Assembly (NCBI RefSeq): GCF_900168255.1 | Contig: NZ_LT799838.1 | Span: forward strand, 496,001 to 560,000 | From: Psychrobacter sp. DAB_AL43B | GTDB lineage: Bacteria > Pseudomonadota > Gammaproteobacteria > Pseudomonadales > Moraxellaceae | Direction of reading: 5' to 3' | Length of the DNA stretch: 64,000 bases | Shown: piece by piece, positions 10,077-20,260 of the stretch | Numbering within the stretch: position 1 is the first letter of the stretch | Layout of the letters: every line of letters begins with the position of its first letter | The notes under the pieces: generated by a model | Told to the model about the DNA's origin: nothing | The model's input: the letters and a program-made list of their open reading frames with translations, nothing else | The model's database searches: none | Translations under genes and position numbers: made by a program

Positions 10077-10107
10077 AAAAAAAGCCACCCAATGGGTGGC
10101 TTTTTTT
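10077..10107 (+). terminator. Rho-independent terminator of the ompA-like gene
   Basis: The stem AAAGCCACCC / GGGTGGCTTT has a 3-base loop and a following run of T. It lies 38 bp after the stop codon. Confidence 0.95.
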
Positions 10108-10157
10108 ATTTATGTATCGAGAAAAGTGAGTTATTACATAAATCTATGATGCAATAA

Positions 10158-10200
10158 TGTTATACTAGCTACCCAAACACTTTGTAGATTGACAAAGTGT
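10158..10200 (+). promoter_or_regulatory. Candidate typA promoter with overlapping operator-like palindrome
   Basis: An extended -10 element (TG at 10158-10159, then TATACT at 10161-10166) lies 230 bp upstream of typA. A perfect 9-bp inverted repeat follows, ACACTTTGT (10177-10185) and ACAAAGTGT (10192-10200) with a 6-base spacer. It would sit just after the start of transcription. No good -35 is seen. The regulator, if any, is unknown. Confidence 0.35.
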
Positions 10201-10392
10201 ACATTAGCATAGCTATCTGTACGATGGATTTATCAGCATAGATACTTGATTTTACGCATATTAATTAATCCACCGTGCCTATTGTATGGTCGTTTGATAC
10301 TAGTGTAATTAGGACTATCTGGTTAATGGCAAAAGTTTATCCAGCGGTGCTTACTGCTACTGCATTTTTTTAAGACGAAACGAGCATTTTAT

Positions 10393-12240
10393 ATGGCGAA
10401 CGATATCAAACACCTGCGTAACATTGCAATTATTGCCCACGTTGACCACGGTAAAACAACTTTGGTTGATAAGCTATTACATCAGTCTGGTACTTTTGGC
10501 GATCGTGCAAACATTGCTGAACGTGCGATGGATTCAGGTGATATTGAGCAAGAACGTGGTATTACTATTTTGGCTAAAAATACAGCCATCCGTTGGACTG
10601 ACGATACTGATGGTACTGAATACCGTATCAATATCGTGGACACCCCTGGTCACGCCGACTTTGGTGGCGAAGTTGAGCGTGTGATGTCAATGGTCGACTG
10701 TGTACTTCTAGTTGTGGACGGTGTCGATGGTCCAATGCCTCAGACCCGTTTTGTGACTCAGAAAGCGTTCGAGCAAGGTCTAAAGCCTATTGTTGTTATT
10801 AACAAGATTGACCGTCCAGGCTCACGCCCTGATTGGGTAATGGATCAAATTTTTGATTTGTTTGACAACTTAGGTGCGACTGATGAGCAATTAGATTTCC
10901 CAGTTGTTTATGCTTCAGCATTGAATGGTATTGCCGGTTTAGAAGCTGATAATTTAGCTGATGACATGACACCACTTTTCAAAACTATTGTTGATGTTGT
11001 GCAGCCTCCGCAAGTAGATGCTGATGCTCCGTTCCGTATGCAAATCTCAAGTATTGATTATAATAGCTTCGTTGGTGTTATCGGTATTGGTCGTATTCAA
11101 CGTGGCCGTGTATCTACTAATACGCAAGTGACTGTCATCGATAAAGATGGCGAAACACGTAACGGTCGTATATTGAAGATTATGGGTTATCATGGTCTTG
11201 ATCGTATTGAAGTAGATGATGCGCAAGCAGGTGACATTGTCTGTATTACTGGTGTTGATGCACTTAACATCTCGGATACTATATGTGATCCTAATCATGT
11301 TGAAGCTTTGCCAGCGTTAACGGTTGATGAGCCAACAGTATCTATGACGTTCCAAGTTAATAACTCTCCGTTTGCTGGTCGTGAAGGCAAGTTCGTCACT
11401 TCACGCAACATTCGTGAGCGTCTTGAGCGTGAACTGATTCATAATGTGGCATTGCGTGTAGAAGACACAGAATCTCCTGATAAATTTAAAGTATCAGGTC
11501 GTGGCGAGCTACATCTGTCTGTATTGATTGAAAACATGCGCCGTGAAGGCTATGAGCTTGGTGTATCGCGTCCAGAAGTTATCGTTAAAGAGATTGATGG
11601 TAAGCTACAAGAGCCGTACGAGAATGTAGTCTTTGATGTTGAAGATCAGCATCAAGGTCCAATTATGGAGCAAGTTGGTCTACGCAAAGGCGAAATGACC
11701 AACATGGAGCTTGATGGTAAAGGTCGTATGCGTATCGAAGCGACAATGCCAGCTCGTGGTTTGATTGGTTTCCGTTCTGAGTTTTTAACATTGACTTCAG
11801 GAACAGGTATCCTAACTTCAAGCTTCTCGCATTATGGTCCACAAAAAATTGGTGATGTCGGTGCTCGCTCTAACGGCGTACTCGTTTCTATGACCAAAGG
11901 TGTCTGCTTAGGCTTCGCACTATTTAACCTACAAAAGCGTGGCAAGATGTTTGCTGAGCCACAGCTTGAAGTTTACGAAGGTATGATTGTTGGTTTAAAC
12001 TCACGTAACGATGATATGGCCGTTAACCCAACAACAGCCAAGCAGTTAACCAACGTTCGTGCTAGTGGTACTGATGAAGCGTTGACCTTAACGCCTGCAA
12101 TCAAGTTTACTCTTGAGCAAGCGCTTGAATTCATTCAAGATGATGAGCTAGTAGAAGTTACACCAAAATCTATTCGTCTGCGTAAGCGTTACTTGACTGA
12201 AAGTGAGCGTAAACGTTTTGGACGTAAGAAAGGTGCTTAA
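10393..12240 (+). CDS. typA: Translational GTPase TypA/BipA
   Basis: Ribosome-associated GTPase needed for 50S assembly and growth at low temperature. The 615-residue product has IIAHVDHGKTTL (G1), the EQERGITI switch region, DTPGHADFGGEVERV (G3) and NKIDRPGSRP (G4), then the EF-G-like domains and the BipA-specific C-terminus ending LTESERKRFGRKK. It is transcribed alone, with a terminator on each side. A role in cold growth would suit a psychrotolerant host, but this is family knowledge rather than something the sequence shows. Confidence 0.97.
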   Translation: MANDIKHLRNIAIIAHVDHGKTTLVDKLLHQSGTFGDRANIAERAMDSGDIEQERGITILAKNTAIRWTDDTDGTEYRINIVDTPGHADFGGEVERVMSMVDCVLLVVDGVDGPMPQTRFVTQKAFEQGLKPIVVINKIDRPGSRPDWVMDQIFDLFDNLGATDEQLDFPVVYASALNGIAGLEADNLADDMTPLFKTIVDVVQPPQVDADAPFRMQISSIDYNSFVGVIGIGRIQRGRVSTNTQVTVIDKDGETRNGRILKIMGYHGLDRIEVDDAQAGDIVCITGVDALNISDTICDPNHVEALPALTVDEPTVSMTFQVNNSPFAGREGKFVTSRNIRERLERELIHNVALRVEDTESPDKFKVSGRGELHLSVLIENMRREGYELGVSRPEVIVKEIDGKLQEPYENVVFDVEDQHQGPIMEQVGLRKGEMTNMELDGKGRMRIEATMPARGLIGFRSEFLTLTSGTGILTSSFSHYGPQKIGDVGARSNGVLVSMTKGVCLGFALFNLQKRGKMFAEPQLEVYEGMIVGLNSRNDDMAVNPTTAKQLTNVRASGTDEALTLTPAIKFTLEQALEFIQDDELVEVTPKSIRLRKRYLTESERKRFGRKKGA

Positions 12241-12343
12241 TATCGATAAATAAATGATAGTCATCATTTATTTGTTTGGTAATTAAGAAATATCCTTAAT
12301 ACTAATTAATATATTTTTTTATTATTAAGTAAGATATCTAATG

Positions 12344-12391
12344 AACAGCATAGAATGAGTAGAACATCACTCATTCTATGCTGTTTTTTTT
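12344..12391 (+). terminator. Long-stem terminator after typA
   Basis: A perfect 17-bp stem, AACAGCATAGAATGAGT (12344-12360) with ACTCATTCTATGCTGTT (12369-12385), has an 8-base loop and then a T run. Confidence 0.95.
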
Positions 12392-12538
12392 GTTGCATTT
12401 TTCATGAAATAAAAACACAATAGTTTGATAGAGTTTTTCAAACAACGAAACATTCAATAATTGTCCCTAAAGTCCAATGTCGGATTAACCATTTATATAC
12501 TTATCTTATTGTAGATAAGATTTTTGAGGAAAGAGATT

Positions 12539-12982
12539 ATGAGTATGGTATCTGAATTTAAAGAATTTGCCTTAAAAGGTAATGTCATGGACTTAGCTGT
12601 CGGTGTCATTATTGGTGGAGCGTTCGCTACTATTACGACATCTTTAGTAGAGGATATCATTATGCCTATCGTTGCTTTTATTGCGGGCGGCGAAATCAAC
12701 TTTAAGAATATGTTTTTCATATTAGGGGATGCGCCTGAAGGTGTTGCTAAAACCTATGATGCACTTAAAGCAGCGGGTGTCCCGGTATTGGCTTATGGTA
12801 GTTTTATCACCGTACTTATTAACTTCCTGATTTTAGCGTTTATTATCTTTATGATGATAAAAATGGTCAATAGATTGCGCCGTGCAGATGAGGTGGTAGA
12901 GGAAGTAGCAGGACCTTCAGAAGAAGTGCAGTTGCTGCGTGAGATTAGTGCCAAGCTTGGTAATAGCAATCTTACCAAATAA
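12539..12982 (+). CDS. mscL: Large-conductance mechanosensitive channel MscL
   Basis: Homopentameric inner-membrane channel that opens under membrane tension and releases solutes on osmotic downshock. The 147-residue protein shows the signature [20 protein letters not shown] at the N-terminus and first transmembrane helix. The second helix is [21 protein letters not shown], and a charged C-terminal bundle ends in [12 protein letters not shown] 12539 was chosen because GAGGAAAG lies just upstream; an in-frame TTG at 12524 overlaps that site. The gene stands alone with a terminator behind it. Confidence 0.96.
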   Translation: MSMVSEFKEFALKGNVMDLAVGVIIGGAFATITTSLVEDIIMPIVAFIAGGEINFKNMFFILGDAPEGVAKTYDALKAAGVPVLAYGSFITVLINFLILAFIIFMMIKMVNRLRRADEVVEEVAGPSEEVQLLREISAKLGNSNLTK

Positions 12983-13015
12983 AGCAATTTTATCTAAAAT
13001 AGGATAATAAAATGC

Positions 13016-13047
13016 AAAAAGGCCAACGTAATGTTAGCCTTTTTTTA
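13016..13047 (+). terminator. Terminator between mscL and the convergent gene
   Basis: AAAAAGGCCAAC pairs with GTTAGCCTTTTT (one mismatch), followed by T residues. The symmetric A and T flanks could also serve the minus-strand gene that ends at 13131. Confidence 0.85.
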
Positions 13048-13130
13048 TTGGATATTGATAAGCTACTAATTTAAAAATCATCAATTGATAAAATAGCTAC
13101 TATCAATAATTTATTAGATAAATTAGCGGT

Positions 13131-13571
13131 TTACGGAGTAACTATAACATAGTCGTTGGTATTAATAAGAATCTCTGATGGTTGATCAACAACAATACGT
13201 ACAACGTTATTGTCAACAACTTGTGATTTGTAATAATTATCCTCAGCAACAGTACAGCCTAAGCAGCGACCCATTGCATTCCATGGCTCAACGAACAACT
13301 TCTGCTGTGCTTGGTCTGCATTACCGCCGATAAGAGAGAAGGGAAGGCTAACGAGATAAGCTGCTGTACCCGCCACTGCTGCTACTAGCTGTAATGGCTT
13401 CCCAACAATGGTATCAACTGCCATGGTCTCATAAGAAGGACCAAAATCAGTTTCATCAATTTCTATCGCTGCCAAAGCGGGCTGCATGCTTGCAAAAACT
13501 AAGCTGGCACTTGCAATCATCGTTAGTAGCTTATATTTAGCGGTGCGTTTGATTTTAGCTTGAGCCGTCAT
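13131..13571 (-). CDS. Exported protein of unknown function
   Basis: I do not recognise a characterised family. The 146-residue protein has a clear signal peptide (basic N-terminus, hydrophobic stretch, cleavage near PALA|A). The mature part includes a conserved-looking hydrophobic segment, VGKPLQLVAAVAGTAAYLVS, which is long enough to enter or lie on a membrane. A CLGC pair near residue 103 and a beta-rich C-terminus follow. The ribosome-binding site AGGACATC precedes the ATG. It is alone, convergent with mscL, and divergent from nothing obvious. Confidence 0.7.
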   Translation of the reverse strand: MTAQAKIKRTAKYKLLTMIASASLVFASMQPALAAIEIDETDFGPSYETMAVDTIVGKPLQLVAAVAGTAAYLVSLPFSLIGGNADQAQQKLFVEPWNAMGRCLGCTVAEDNYYKSQVVDNNVVRIVVDQPSEILINTNDYVIVTP

Positions 13572-13792
13572 AATGATGTCCTAAAACTCATAAATAGTAT
13601 GATGGATAGCTGCTGCTATTTCCCCACAGAAATATCGCGGCAACAATAAATAGATGATATATTACAGATCAATAAACGGTTTGCACTAATTATGTAAGTG
13701 CTGGCACTATTAAAGCAATATGTACGTTAATAAGCAACAAAAATGCGCAAGATTTTTTTCTAAAGCAGTGTTATTAGTCAATATGTTTCAAT

Positions 13793-14776
13793 TTAACGGC
13801 TTGGCTGACAGTGCGGGCAATAAACACTGGCGCGCCCATTGAGCTTAATATTTTCTAATACTGTGTCACAGTGCGGGCAAGCCTCACCTTGTCTGCCGTA
13901 GATATTCAAGGTTTGTTGAAAATATCCTGTTTGTCCACTGGCAACTGTGAAATCACGTAATGTTGAACCACCAAGCGCTATCGCCTTTTGTAAGATAACT
14001 TTGATATGATCAACCAGTACCGTAATCTGCTCGAATGATAACTCATGGGCAGGTGTTGCTGGATGAATACCTGAAAGATATAAACTTTCGGTTGCATAAA
14101 TATTGCCAACGCCAACCACGACTTGTTGCTCCATAATCACTGATTTGATAGCGCGTTTGATCGGTTGTTTAGTGGTAGTGGTTTTACTGATGATTGCCTT
14201 ACTGACTTTGGTTTCATTTGTTAAAGTATCATTAGATGTTTGGCTGGGATTATTGGTACGCTGAATTAGATAATATAAATAGTCAGCAGTAAAGGTTTCT
14301 GATAATGGCTCAGGTCCTAAATGATCTAATAGTTTATGACCATAATCCTCAAGCCATAAGACCGATCCAAAGCGTCTAGGATCATAATAGTGTAACTGGA
14401 TTTGCGTGTTATCAGCGCCAATAAAGGTCATAATCAAATGGTCGTGTTTGCGTTTATCGCTAGCATGACTGTGTTGTTGTAAGCTGCCTGACATGCCAAG
14501 GTGAATTAAAAGTTGGCGCGGCTTTAAAATGTCAGTCTGGAACGTGTCAGACTGGATAGCGCTAGTAGTATGAGCAGCAAATAACGGTATAAAATTGAGG
14601 ATTAAATACTTTGCTCGTCGCTCAACGCTATCCAAAGTGTAGTCAACTAATTGGTTTAAATCATCAGGCATCGACCAACGCAGTTTGGGTTGAAAGACTT
14701 CTACGTTGGTGACCTTACGGCCTAATAGCGGAGTAAGGCTGGTTTTTGTCGTTTCTACTTCGGGCAACTCAGGCAT
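13793..14776 (-). CDS. mutM: Formamidopyrimidine-DNA glycosylase
   Basis: Bifunctional base-excision repair enzyme that removes 8-oxoguanine and formamidopyrimidines and nicks by beta/delta elimination. The catalytic N-terminus MPELPEVETT (Pro2, Glu3), the helix-two-turn-helix around VGVGNIYATESLYLSGIHP, and the zinc finger with CPHC and CPHC pairs are all present. The 327 residues compare with about 270 in E. coli. Two insertions, a roughly 17-residue Thr/Ser stretch near residue 65 and a Thr/Lys/Ser-rich stretch of about 30 residues near 170-200, explain the extra length. It sits 66 bp downstream of relA on the same strand, probably co-transcribed. Confidence 0.95.
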   Translation of the reverse strand: MPELPEVETTKTSLTPLLGRKVTNVEVFQPKLRWSMPDDLNQLVDYTLDSVERRAKYLILNFIPLFAAHTTSAIQSDTFQTDILKPRQLLIHLGMSGSLQQHSHASDKRKHDHLIMTFIGADNTQIQLHYYDPRRFGSVLWLEDYGHKLLDHLGPEPLSETFTADYLYYLIQRTNNPSQTSNDTLTNETKVSKAIISKTTTTKQPIKRAIKSVIMEQQVVVGVGNIYATESLYLSGIHPATPAHELSFEQITVLVDHIKVILQKAIALGGSTLRDFTVASGQTGYFQQTLNIYGRQGEACPHCDTVLENIKLNGRASVYCPHCQPSR

Positions 14777-14842
14777 AGTATTTTTTATGAAAACTCTATT
14801 ATTAATTGAAGGTGTTTTTGGGAAATTTTGATCACTTTATCA

Positions 14843-17395
14843 TCAAGCAACGGCACGACGGGCATGTAAGATGCCGTGCTGCTGTTCGAGCTTGGCAAGT
14901 AGCTTTGATAAATGCGCCAATCCTGAAACCTCAATATGAAATTTTAAAAAGGCAATATTGTCATCATTACTCAGCGTTTCAACTTGGCGAATATTGACGT
15001 TTTCTTTATCAATAATTTGGGTCAAGTCGCGTAAAAGTCCGCGCCTATCGTACGCCTCTACATGAATATCTACCGGCTGATAGCGACCTGATTTAACTTT
15101 CCAAGCCGCTTCGATTTCGCGCTCAGGGTCACGCTCAATCAGACGTAGATACTCGGGGCAGCCCCGATTATGCACGCTAACACCGCGCGACAACGTAATA
15201 TAACCAGCGATCGGCTCACCATGTACGGGATGGCAACAGCCTGCCAAATTAATCTCGATATTGTCCAAGCCATCGATATGAATTTTATAGGCATCACGTT
15301 GCCCTGAGTCTCTTGTATCGATATTAGGTGAGAAATCTTCTTCAGGTTTTTCAGGCTCTAGATGCAACTGACGAGAAATATGGCTGGTGAGTTGGTTGAG
15401 TCCAATCTCACCTGTTACTAGACCGACGACGATATCATCGGTATTGTTGACATGAAAATGCTGGATATAGTCATTTAAATCAATGCTATTAGGATGCACC
15501 GATAAGCGCTCAAGCTCTTTACTCAGCATATGCCGACCAATCTCGATATTTTTATCGCGATCTTGTTTATTAAACCACTGACGCAGTTTTGAGCGTGCGC
15601 GGTTGGTATGAATGTAGCCCAGTGAAGCAACCAGCCAATCACGGTTAGGCTCACGTGACGCTTTGGTAATGATCTCAACCTGTTCGCCAGTCTTGAGCTG
15701 ATAGGTCAGCGGCACATAGCGCTGATTGACTCGCGCCGCTTGAGCACGATTACCAACTTGCGTGTGCACATAATAAGCAAAATCCAGCACAGTCGCGCCT
15801 TTTGGTAGCTCAGTAATATCACCATCACGACTAAAGATATAAATACGTTCGAGCTCATCGAAATCAACCAGTTGTTCTTCGTCATCAAACTCGATTTCTT
15901 CTAGCTCTTCGCCTGTCAATAATGACGAGCGTGGCTGATTACGCGTTTCATTATTAATAGAGAGCAGTTGGCGTAATGAGCTGATCCTTTGATTGAGATA
16001 GTTGTCTTTCTTATTTTTGAGACCTTCTTTGTAATTGACATGGGCACACATGCCAAGCTCGGCTTCAAAGTGCATTTCATGAGTACGGATTTGTACTTCA
16101 AGTGATTTATTTTCAGCAATCACTGCCGTATGCAATGAGCGATAACCATTAGACTTTGGATTGGTAATATAATCATCGAATTGTTCGGGGATATAACGCC
16201 ACAAGCCATGTACCAGTCCTAAAACATGATAGCAATCTGAAGGGTTGGTGACTAATACCCGCAAGGCGCGAATGTCATAAAGCTGATCAAATGATAAGCC
16301 TTTTAACTTCATTTTTCGATAAATGGAGTAGATGTGCTTAACGCGTCCTGAAACTTCACCTTCAATACTAGCTTCTGCCAAGGATTCATTTAGCTTGTCT
16401 TGCACGCGCTGAATATAGGACTCACGTTCACTACGTTTTTCCGATAATAGCTTGGCAATTTCTTTATAGCGATCTGGCGCAAGGTAGCGAAACGCTAAGT
16501 CTTCAAGCTCCCATTTAAGCTGGGCGATACCCAAGCGGTGCGATAATGGGGCATAAATCGTCATAACCTCACGTGCGACACGATTTTGCCGTTCTGCATT
16601 AGAAAAGGTCAATTCACGCATGGCAAAAGTACGTTCAGCCAGCTTGATGAGTACCACGCGCACATCATTGGTGACGGAGATGAGCATGCTATAAATGTTT
16701 GATAGCTGATCACGCTGGTTATTAACAAAGTGATCTTCTAGGCGCTTATTGCTCTCGATAATCTCAGACAGCTTACCCATCGCCAAGGTATCTTTGACTA
16801 AGGTTGATATATCAGCACCGAAGTTTTTTTCAATATCAGCGAGGCTAATGATTTCCTTACGCGCACTGCGATAAAGCATAGCAGCAACAAGGGCATCTTC
16901 ATCTTGGTAAAGGTAAGTCAAGATGTCCGTCATAGCAATACCTGTCACGTAAGCGCCTGAACGCTCAGATTCACTAGTATTCATATGACTGCGAATAAAC
17001 TCACAGGCAACACTGAGATTGGGTACAGATTCTTGACCGATACGCTTAGCTACATTGTCTAGCCAAGTAGGTACGTCAATATTTATCTGATCCAAATCAA
17101 TCGCTTCAAGTTCTTTTTCTGAAAGCGTCGAGGATTCATTGAGAAGTTTATTGTCTAAATACTCGTTTTTAAGGTTCGGGTCATGACTATGATAAGCATA
17201 CTGTGCGGAGCGATCAAAGGTAGTATGTAGTTTATGAGTGGACAGCTGATGTTTGATATCGAGGGGAATTTGGGCATAACTGTTGGCAGACTGATGAGAG
17301 CGTTGACTCGCGACCAGTTGTGCCGCTAGGGTGGCACTGTCAGCTTGCGTGGTCTGTCCATCCACCAGCGGTAATCCTTCACGAATTTTTACCAT
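14843..17395 (-). CDS. relA: (p)ppGpp synthetase RelA
   Basis: Ribosome-activated GTP/GDP 3'-pyrophosphokinase of the stringent response. The 850 residues show a long RelA/SpoT layout with a pseudo-hydrolase domain (about 120-300). The HD motif expected in the LHDVVEDT position is replaced by LYRSARKE, so hydrolysis is probably lost. The synthetase has QFDDYITNPKSNGYRSLHTAV and EVQIRTHEMH; the FDD triad is of the RelA type rather than the SpoT RxKD type. TGS, zinc-finger-like (CCHP...CPEY) and ACT domains follow. A strong site GAGGAG precedes the ATG. Confidence 0.95.
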   Translation of the reverse strand: MVKIREGLPLVDGQTTQADSATLAAQLVASQRSHQSANSYAQIPLDIKHQLSTHKLHTTFDRSAQYAYHSHDPNLKNEYLDNKLLNESSTLSEKELEAIDLDQINIDVPTWLDNVAKRIGQESVPNLSVACEFIRSHMNTSESERSGAYVTGIAMTDILTYLYQDEDALVAAMLYRSARKEIISLADIEKNFGADISTLVKDTLAMGKLSEIIESNKRLEDHFVNNQRDQLSNIYSMLISVTNDVRVVLIKLAERTFAMRELTFSNAERQNRVAREVMTIYAPLSHRLGIAQLKWELEDLAFRYLAPDRYKEIAKLLSEKRSERESYIQRVQDKLNESLAEASIEGEVSGRVKHIYSIYRKMKLKGLSFDQLYDIRALRVLVTNPSDCYHVLGLVHGLWRYIPEQFDDYITNPKSNGYRSLHTAVIAENKSLEVQIRTHEMHFEAELGMCAHVNYKEGLKNKKDNYLNQRISSLRQLLSINNETRNQPRSSLLTGEELEEIEFDDEEQLVDFDELERIYIFSRDGDITELPKGATVLDFAYYVHTQVGNRAQAARVNQRYVPLTYQLKTGEQVEIITKASREPNRDWLVASLGYIHTNRARSKLRQWFNKQDRDKNIEIGRHMLSKELERLSVHPNSIDLNDYIQHFHVNNTDDIVVGLVTGEIGLNQLTSHISRQLHLEPEKPEEDFSPNIDTRDSGQRDAYKIHIDGLDNIEINLAGCCHPVHGEPIAGYITLSRGVSVHNRGCPEYLRLIERDPEREIEAAWKVKSGRYQPVDIHVEAYDRRGLLRDLTQIIDKENVNIRQVETLSNDDNIAFLKFHIEVSGLAHLSKLLAKLEQQHGILHARRAVA

Positions 17396-17790
17396 AGCCC
17401 ACTCCTCTTAGCTATTCTAAATTGACGATAACCTCATCTACAATGCATGTGGTGAGCTTGCTATTTGTGAATAGTCAGTTATAAATCAATACAGCCGCTA
17501 AAAAATCCTTTTTTAGCAGCTATAAAATTAAACGTATGAATAATACATACAATTATGAGTACGTATACTTGCTACATTTTTATTAAAAAATGAAAGCACT
17601 GACTATTATTATCGCATGTTGCGATGACAAATCAAGCGAGCCTCTGTAATGATAATTTCAGGCTCAATAACATAGCGGCTTATTTACGCGCATATCGTCG
17701 ATTTTCTTTAAGCACAATATGGCTAATTTATTTTAAAAAAAACACCTTAACGCTTTTATGTATCAAAAAATAAACGCGAAAAAACGGACG
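17396..17790. other. Intergenic region between rlmD and relA
   Basis: A 395-bp spacer between two minus-strand genes. It holds one perfect AT-rich hairpin, GCTAAAAAA (17497-17505) with TTTTTTAGC (17509-17517), in what may be the relA leader or promoter region. No gene or confident promoter is seen. Confidence 0.4.
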
Positions 17791-19332
17791 CTAAGCTGAC
17801 ACTTTCTCAAAGCGAGCGATTGACTCAACATGACCGGTATGGCAAAACATATCCATCACGCCAGCATGAGTCAAACGATAGCCTTGTTCTAGCAAAGCTT
17901 TAGTATCACGAGCGAGGGTAGCAGGGTTACATGAAACATAGACAATACGCTCTGCATTAAACTTTGGCAAATACTGCATGATTTCCCATGCGCCAGAACG
18001 TGGTGGATCAATAAGCAGCGCATCAAATCCTTGATTGGCCCAAGGTTTATCCGTACAGTCCTGAGTTAAGTCTTGGCTATAAAATTCAGTATTATTAATG
18101 CCATTGCGACGCGCATTATCAGCGGCGCGAGCAGTCATAGCTTCACTACCTTCAACACCAACAACTGAGCCAGTTTCACCAACCAAACGCGCAAGTGGTA
18201 AGCTAAAATTACCCAAGCCGCTAAATAAATCCAGCACCCGCTCACCTGCTTTTAAATCCAACAAATCACAAGCAAGTTTGGTCATCTGACGATTTACGGA
18301 TAGGTTGACTTGGGTAAAATCTGTCGGGATAAATTCAAAAGTAAGGTCATATTCGGGTAATTGATAATATAAGCGTCCAAATTGTTCACTTAAATCATCA
18401 GCATCCGTCAAGGCAATACGTTGAATGCTATCGACACCTTTTGATTGCAAATATAACTGCCAATTGCGAGCAGCAAAGAAGCCTTTTAGTTTATCTATAT
18501 CAGCTTCTGATAATGGCGCTAGGTTGCGCACAATCAGTGCCACTGGTTGATCACCATCAGGTAGCTCTGGCAAATACTCACCCATAGCCAATTCAAGCTG
18601 GGCAATCTTGTCACGGCTTTCTAAGGTGCTGATAAGGGTTTTTAAGTTTTCAATCTCAAAGCCAATACGCGGATCTAAGATATGACACTCATTTAACTCA
18701 GCCAAGAAGTTACTTGAGCGCTCACGAAAGCCTACCAGCGCGGTTTCTTTTTTGGCAACATAACGTACGCCAAGTCGCGCCTTGGTACGATAGCCGAGTT
18801 GATCTCCGACTATGGGTGTTAGCCAATTATCAGGCTGAACGTGGGCTTGGTGTTCTAACATTTCAGCAAGGACAGACTGCTTAAAATTAATCTGCGCATC
18901 CGGTTGCCAATGCTGTAAGTTACAACCACCACAAACCCCAAAGTGTGGGCAGGGCGGTACAGCGCGTTCAGGATTTGGGTTGGCAGTGATGCTAATGGCA
19001 TCGCCTTCTTCAAAGCTGGTACGACTATTAGTGATTTTGACCAAGGCGCTTTCACCCGGTAATGCAAAGCTGACAAAGATTTTTTTGCCATGCTTATCTG
19101 TGATGTGTCCTTCGGCTTCTCCAAAGCCATTACCGTATACGGCAACGCCGCGACCATCATGCGATAAGCCATCAACAGTAAAGGGTAGTGGCTCAGCATC
19201 TTTTAGACGACGGCGTGTCTTCGATGATGGCTTAGATTTTTTCTTATTAGGCGGGATAGTAATGGTCTGAGTCTCGTTAGTTTGCTGTGTGGTATCAGGT
19301 GCTGTAGAAGTGTTTGAATCGGTGGGTTGCAT
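17791..19332 (-). CDS. rlmD: 23S rRNA (uracil-1939-C5)-methyltransferase RlmD
   Basis: SAM-dependent enzyme that methylates U1939 of 23S rRNA. The 513-residue protein has a basic N-terminal tail of about 45 residues and a TRAM domain (about 50-115). The iron-sulfur cluster cysteines appear in [15 protein letters not shown], with the fourth in ELNECHIL. The Rossmann methyltransferase core has [16 protein letters not shown], the motif DPPRSG, and the catalytic cysteine in [12 protein letters not shown]. It is colinear with the exonuclease upstream (79 bp) and relA downstream. Confidence 0.95.
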   Translation of the reverse strand: MQPTDSNTSTAPDTTQQTNETQTITIPPNKKKSKPSSKTRRRLKDAEPLPFTVDGLSHDGRGVAVYGNGFGEAEGHITDKHGKKIFVSFALPGESALVKITNSRTSFEEGDAISITANPNPERAVPPCPHFGVCGGCNLQHWQPDAQINFKQSVLAEMLEHQAHVQPDNWLTPIVGDQLGYRTKARLGVRYVAKKETALVGFRERSSNFLAELNECHILDPRIGFEIENLKTLISTLESRDKIAQLELAMGEYLPELPDGDQPVALIVRNLAPLSEADIDKLKGFFAARNWQLYLQSKGVDSIQRIALTDADDLSEQFGRLYYQLPEYDLTFEFIPTDFTQVNLSVNRQMTKLACDLLDLKAGERVLDLFSGLGNFSLPLARLVGETGSVVGVEGSEAMTARAADNARRNGINNTEFYSQDLTQDCTDKPWANQGFDALLIDPPRSGAWEIMQYLPKFNAERIVYVSCNPATLARDTKALLEQGYRLTHAGVMDMFCHTGHVESIARFEKVSA

Positions 19333-19411
19333 AAACCTGCCTTAATAATAAATGATAAATAAAAATAGCTAAAAAAATGAGGATAGAACAAATTGCTTAT
19401 AACCGTATTTT

Positions 19412-20236
19412 CTATAATTTGGGCGCAGATGACCAATCAGCAATAAATTCTTGGTGACGTGGACTGCCGTCCGCTTGGGTAAATTTGGCTAAATAGTCAT
19501 GGCTTTGCTGCTGCCAAGCATCGAAATCGGGTAAGGATAGTTGTCCGGTTAGACGCAGCCAGCGCAAATATATCAACCAGGTATTCATCACATCAGACTC
19601 ACAATATATCGATAGCGTCTGCCAGTCATTATTGCTGACGAGGTCGCCAACCATGCTGCCATCGACATCCGTCTTACCAGGCAAGCCGTATAAGCTTGCG
19701 ACGACATCCATGGCCTCACGGCGGCTGGCACCGTATTGGCTAAATCTGTCCATCAAATCAAGGTGGCGCGTGTGAAAGCGATTCACATAATTATCAAAAC
19801 GCATGTTTTTGATGCGCTCGCCTTCTTCAAATAACCATGGCGCTGACAAATCATATTGCATAGCACGATATATCAGCACCGGAATATCAAAGCCCGAACC
19901 ATTCCAGCTAATCAGTTTAGGCAGTTTTTCAAGATCACTAAACGCCCGAAAAAACTTGGCAAGAATTTCCTTTTCACTAAACTTATCTGCGGTTAAAGAA
20001 AATAAAGAAAACGTACCGTCTTTAATATAGAGCGCAGAAATACAGACAATGCGCTGCAACGGCAAACGCATAAAGTCGTGTCCCGCTTCTTGTATTCGAA
20101 TAGCCGTTAATGCGCTCAATGCGTCCGCATCGTTTAGCTCAGCCAATTGCGGATAAATACGGCGGGCAGCATCGGTATCCGCGACGGTCTCAATATCAAA
20201 GACCAGTATAGGATTGGACGAGAAGGCTTGTGACAT
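19412..20236 (-). CDS. Predicted 3'-5' exonuclease, PolB-like (PF10108 type)
   Basis: DnaQ-fold exonuclease resembling the proofreading domain of family B polymerases. The 274-residue protein has the ExoI motif VFDIETVAD (Asp and Glu metal ligands). ExoII-like ISWNGSGFDIPVL and ExoIII-like YCESDVMNTWLIYLR follow, so all four acidic ligands appear present. The substrate is not known; such proteins are small stand-alone nucleases in many proteobacteria. It lies between cysM (24 bp upstream) and rlmD on the same strand, so the three may be one transcript. Confidence 0.88.
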   Translation of the reverse strand: MSQAFSSNPILVFDIETVADTDAARRIYPQLAELNDADALSALTAIRIQEAGHDFMRLPLQRIVCISALYIKDGTFSLFSLTADKFSEKEILAKFFRAFSDLEKLPKLISWNGSGFDIPVLIYRAMQYDLSAPWLFEEGERIKNMRFDNYVNRFHTRHLDLMDRFSQYGASRREAMDVVASLYGLPGKTDVDGSMVGDLVSNNDWQTLSIYCESDVMNTWLIYLRWLRLTGQLSLPDFDAWQQQSHDYLAKFTQADGSPRHQEFIADWSSAPKL

Positions 20237-20260
20237 AGATAATTCTACCTAGTGGTTGGC

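Noticed and set aside
14843..17395. relA as a bifunctional SpoT/Rel
   Set aside because: The hydrolase HD motif is replaced by unrelated residues and the synthetase carries the FDD form typical of RelA.
17497..17517. Hairpin upstream of relA as a terminator
   Set aside because: It is made almost only of A and T pairs and lies upstream of relA, far (over 150 bp) from any gene end that would use it.
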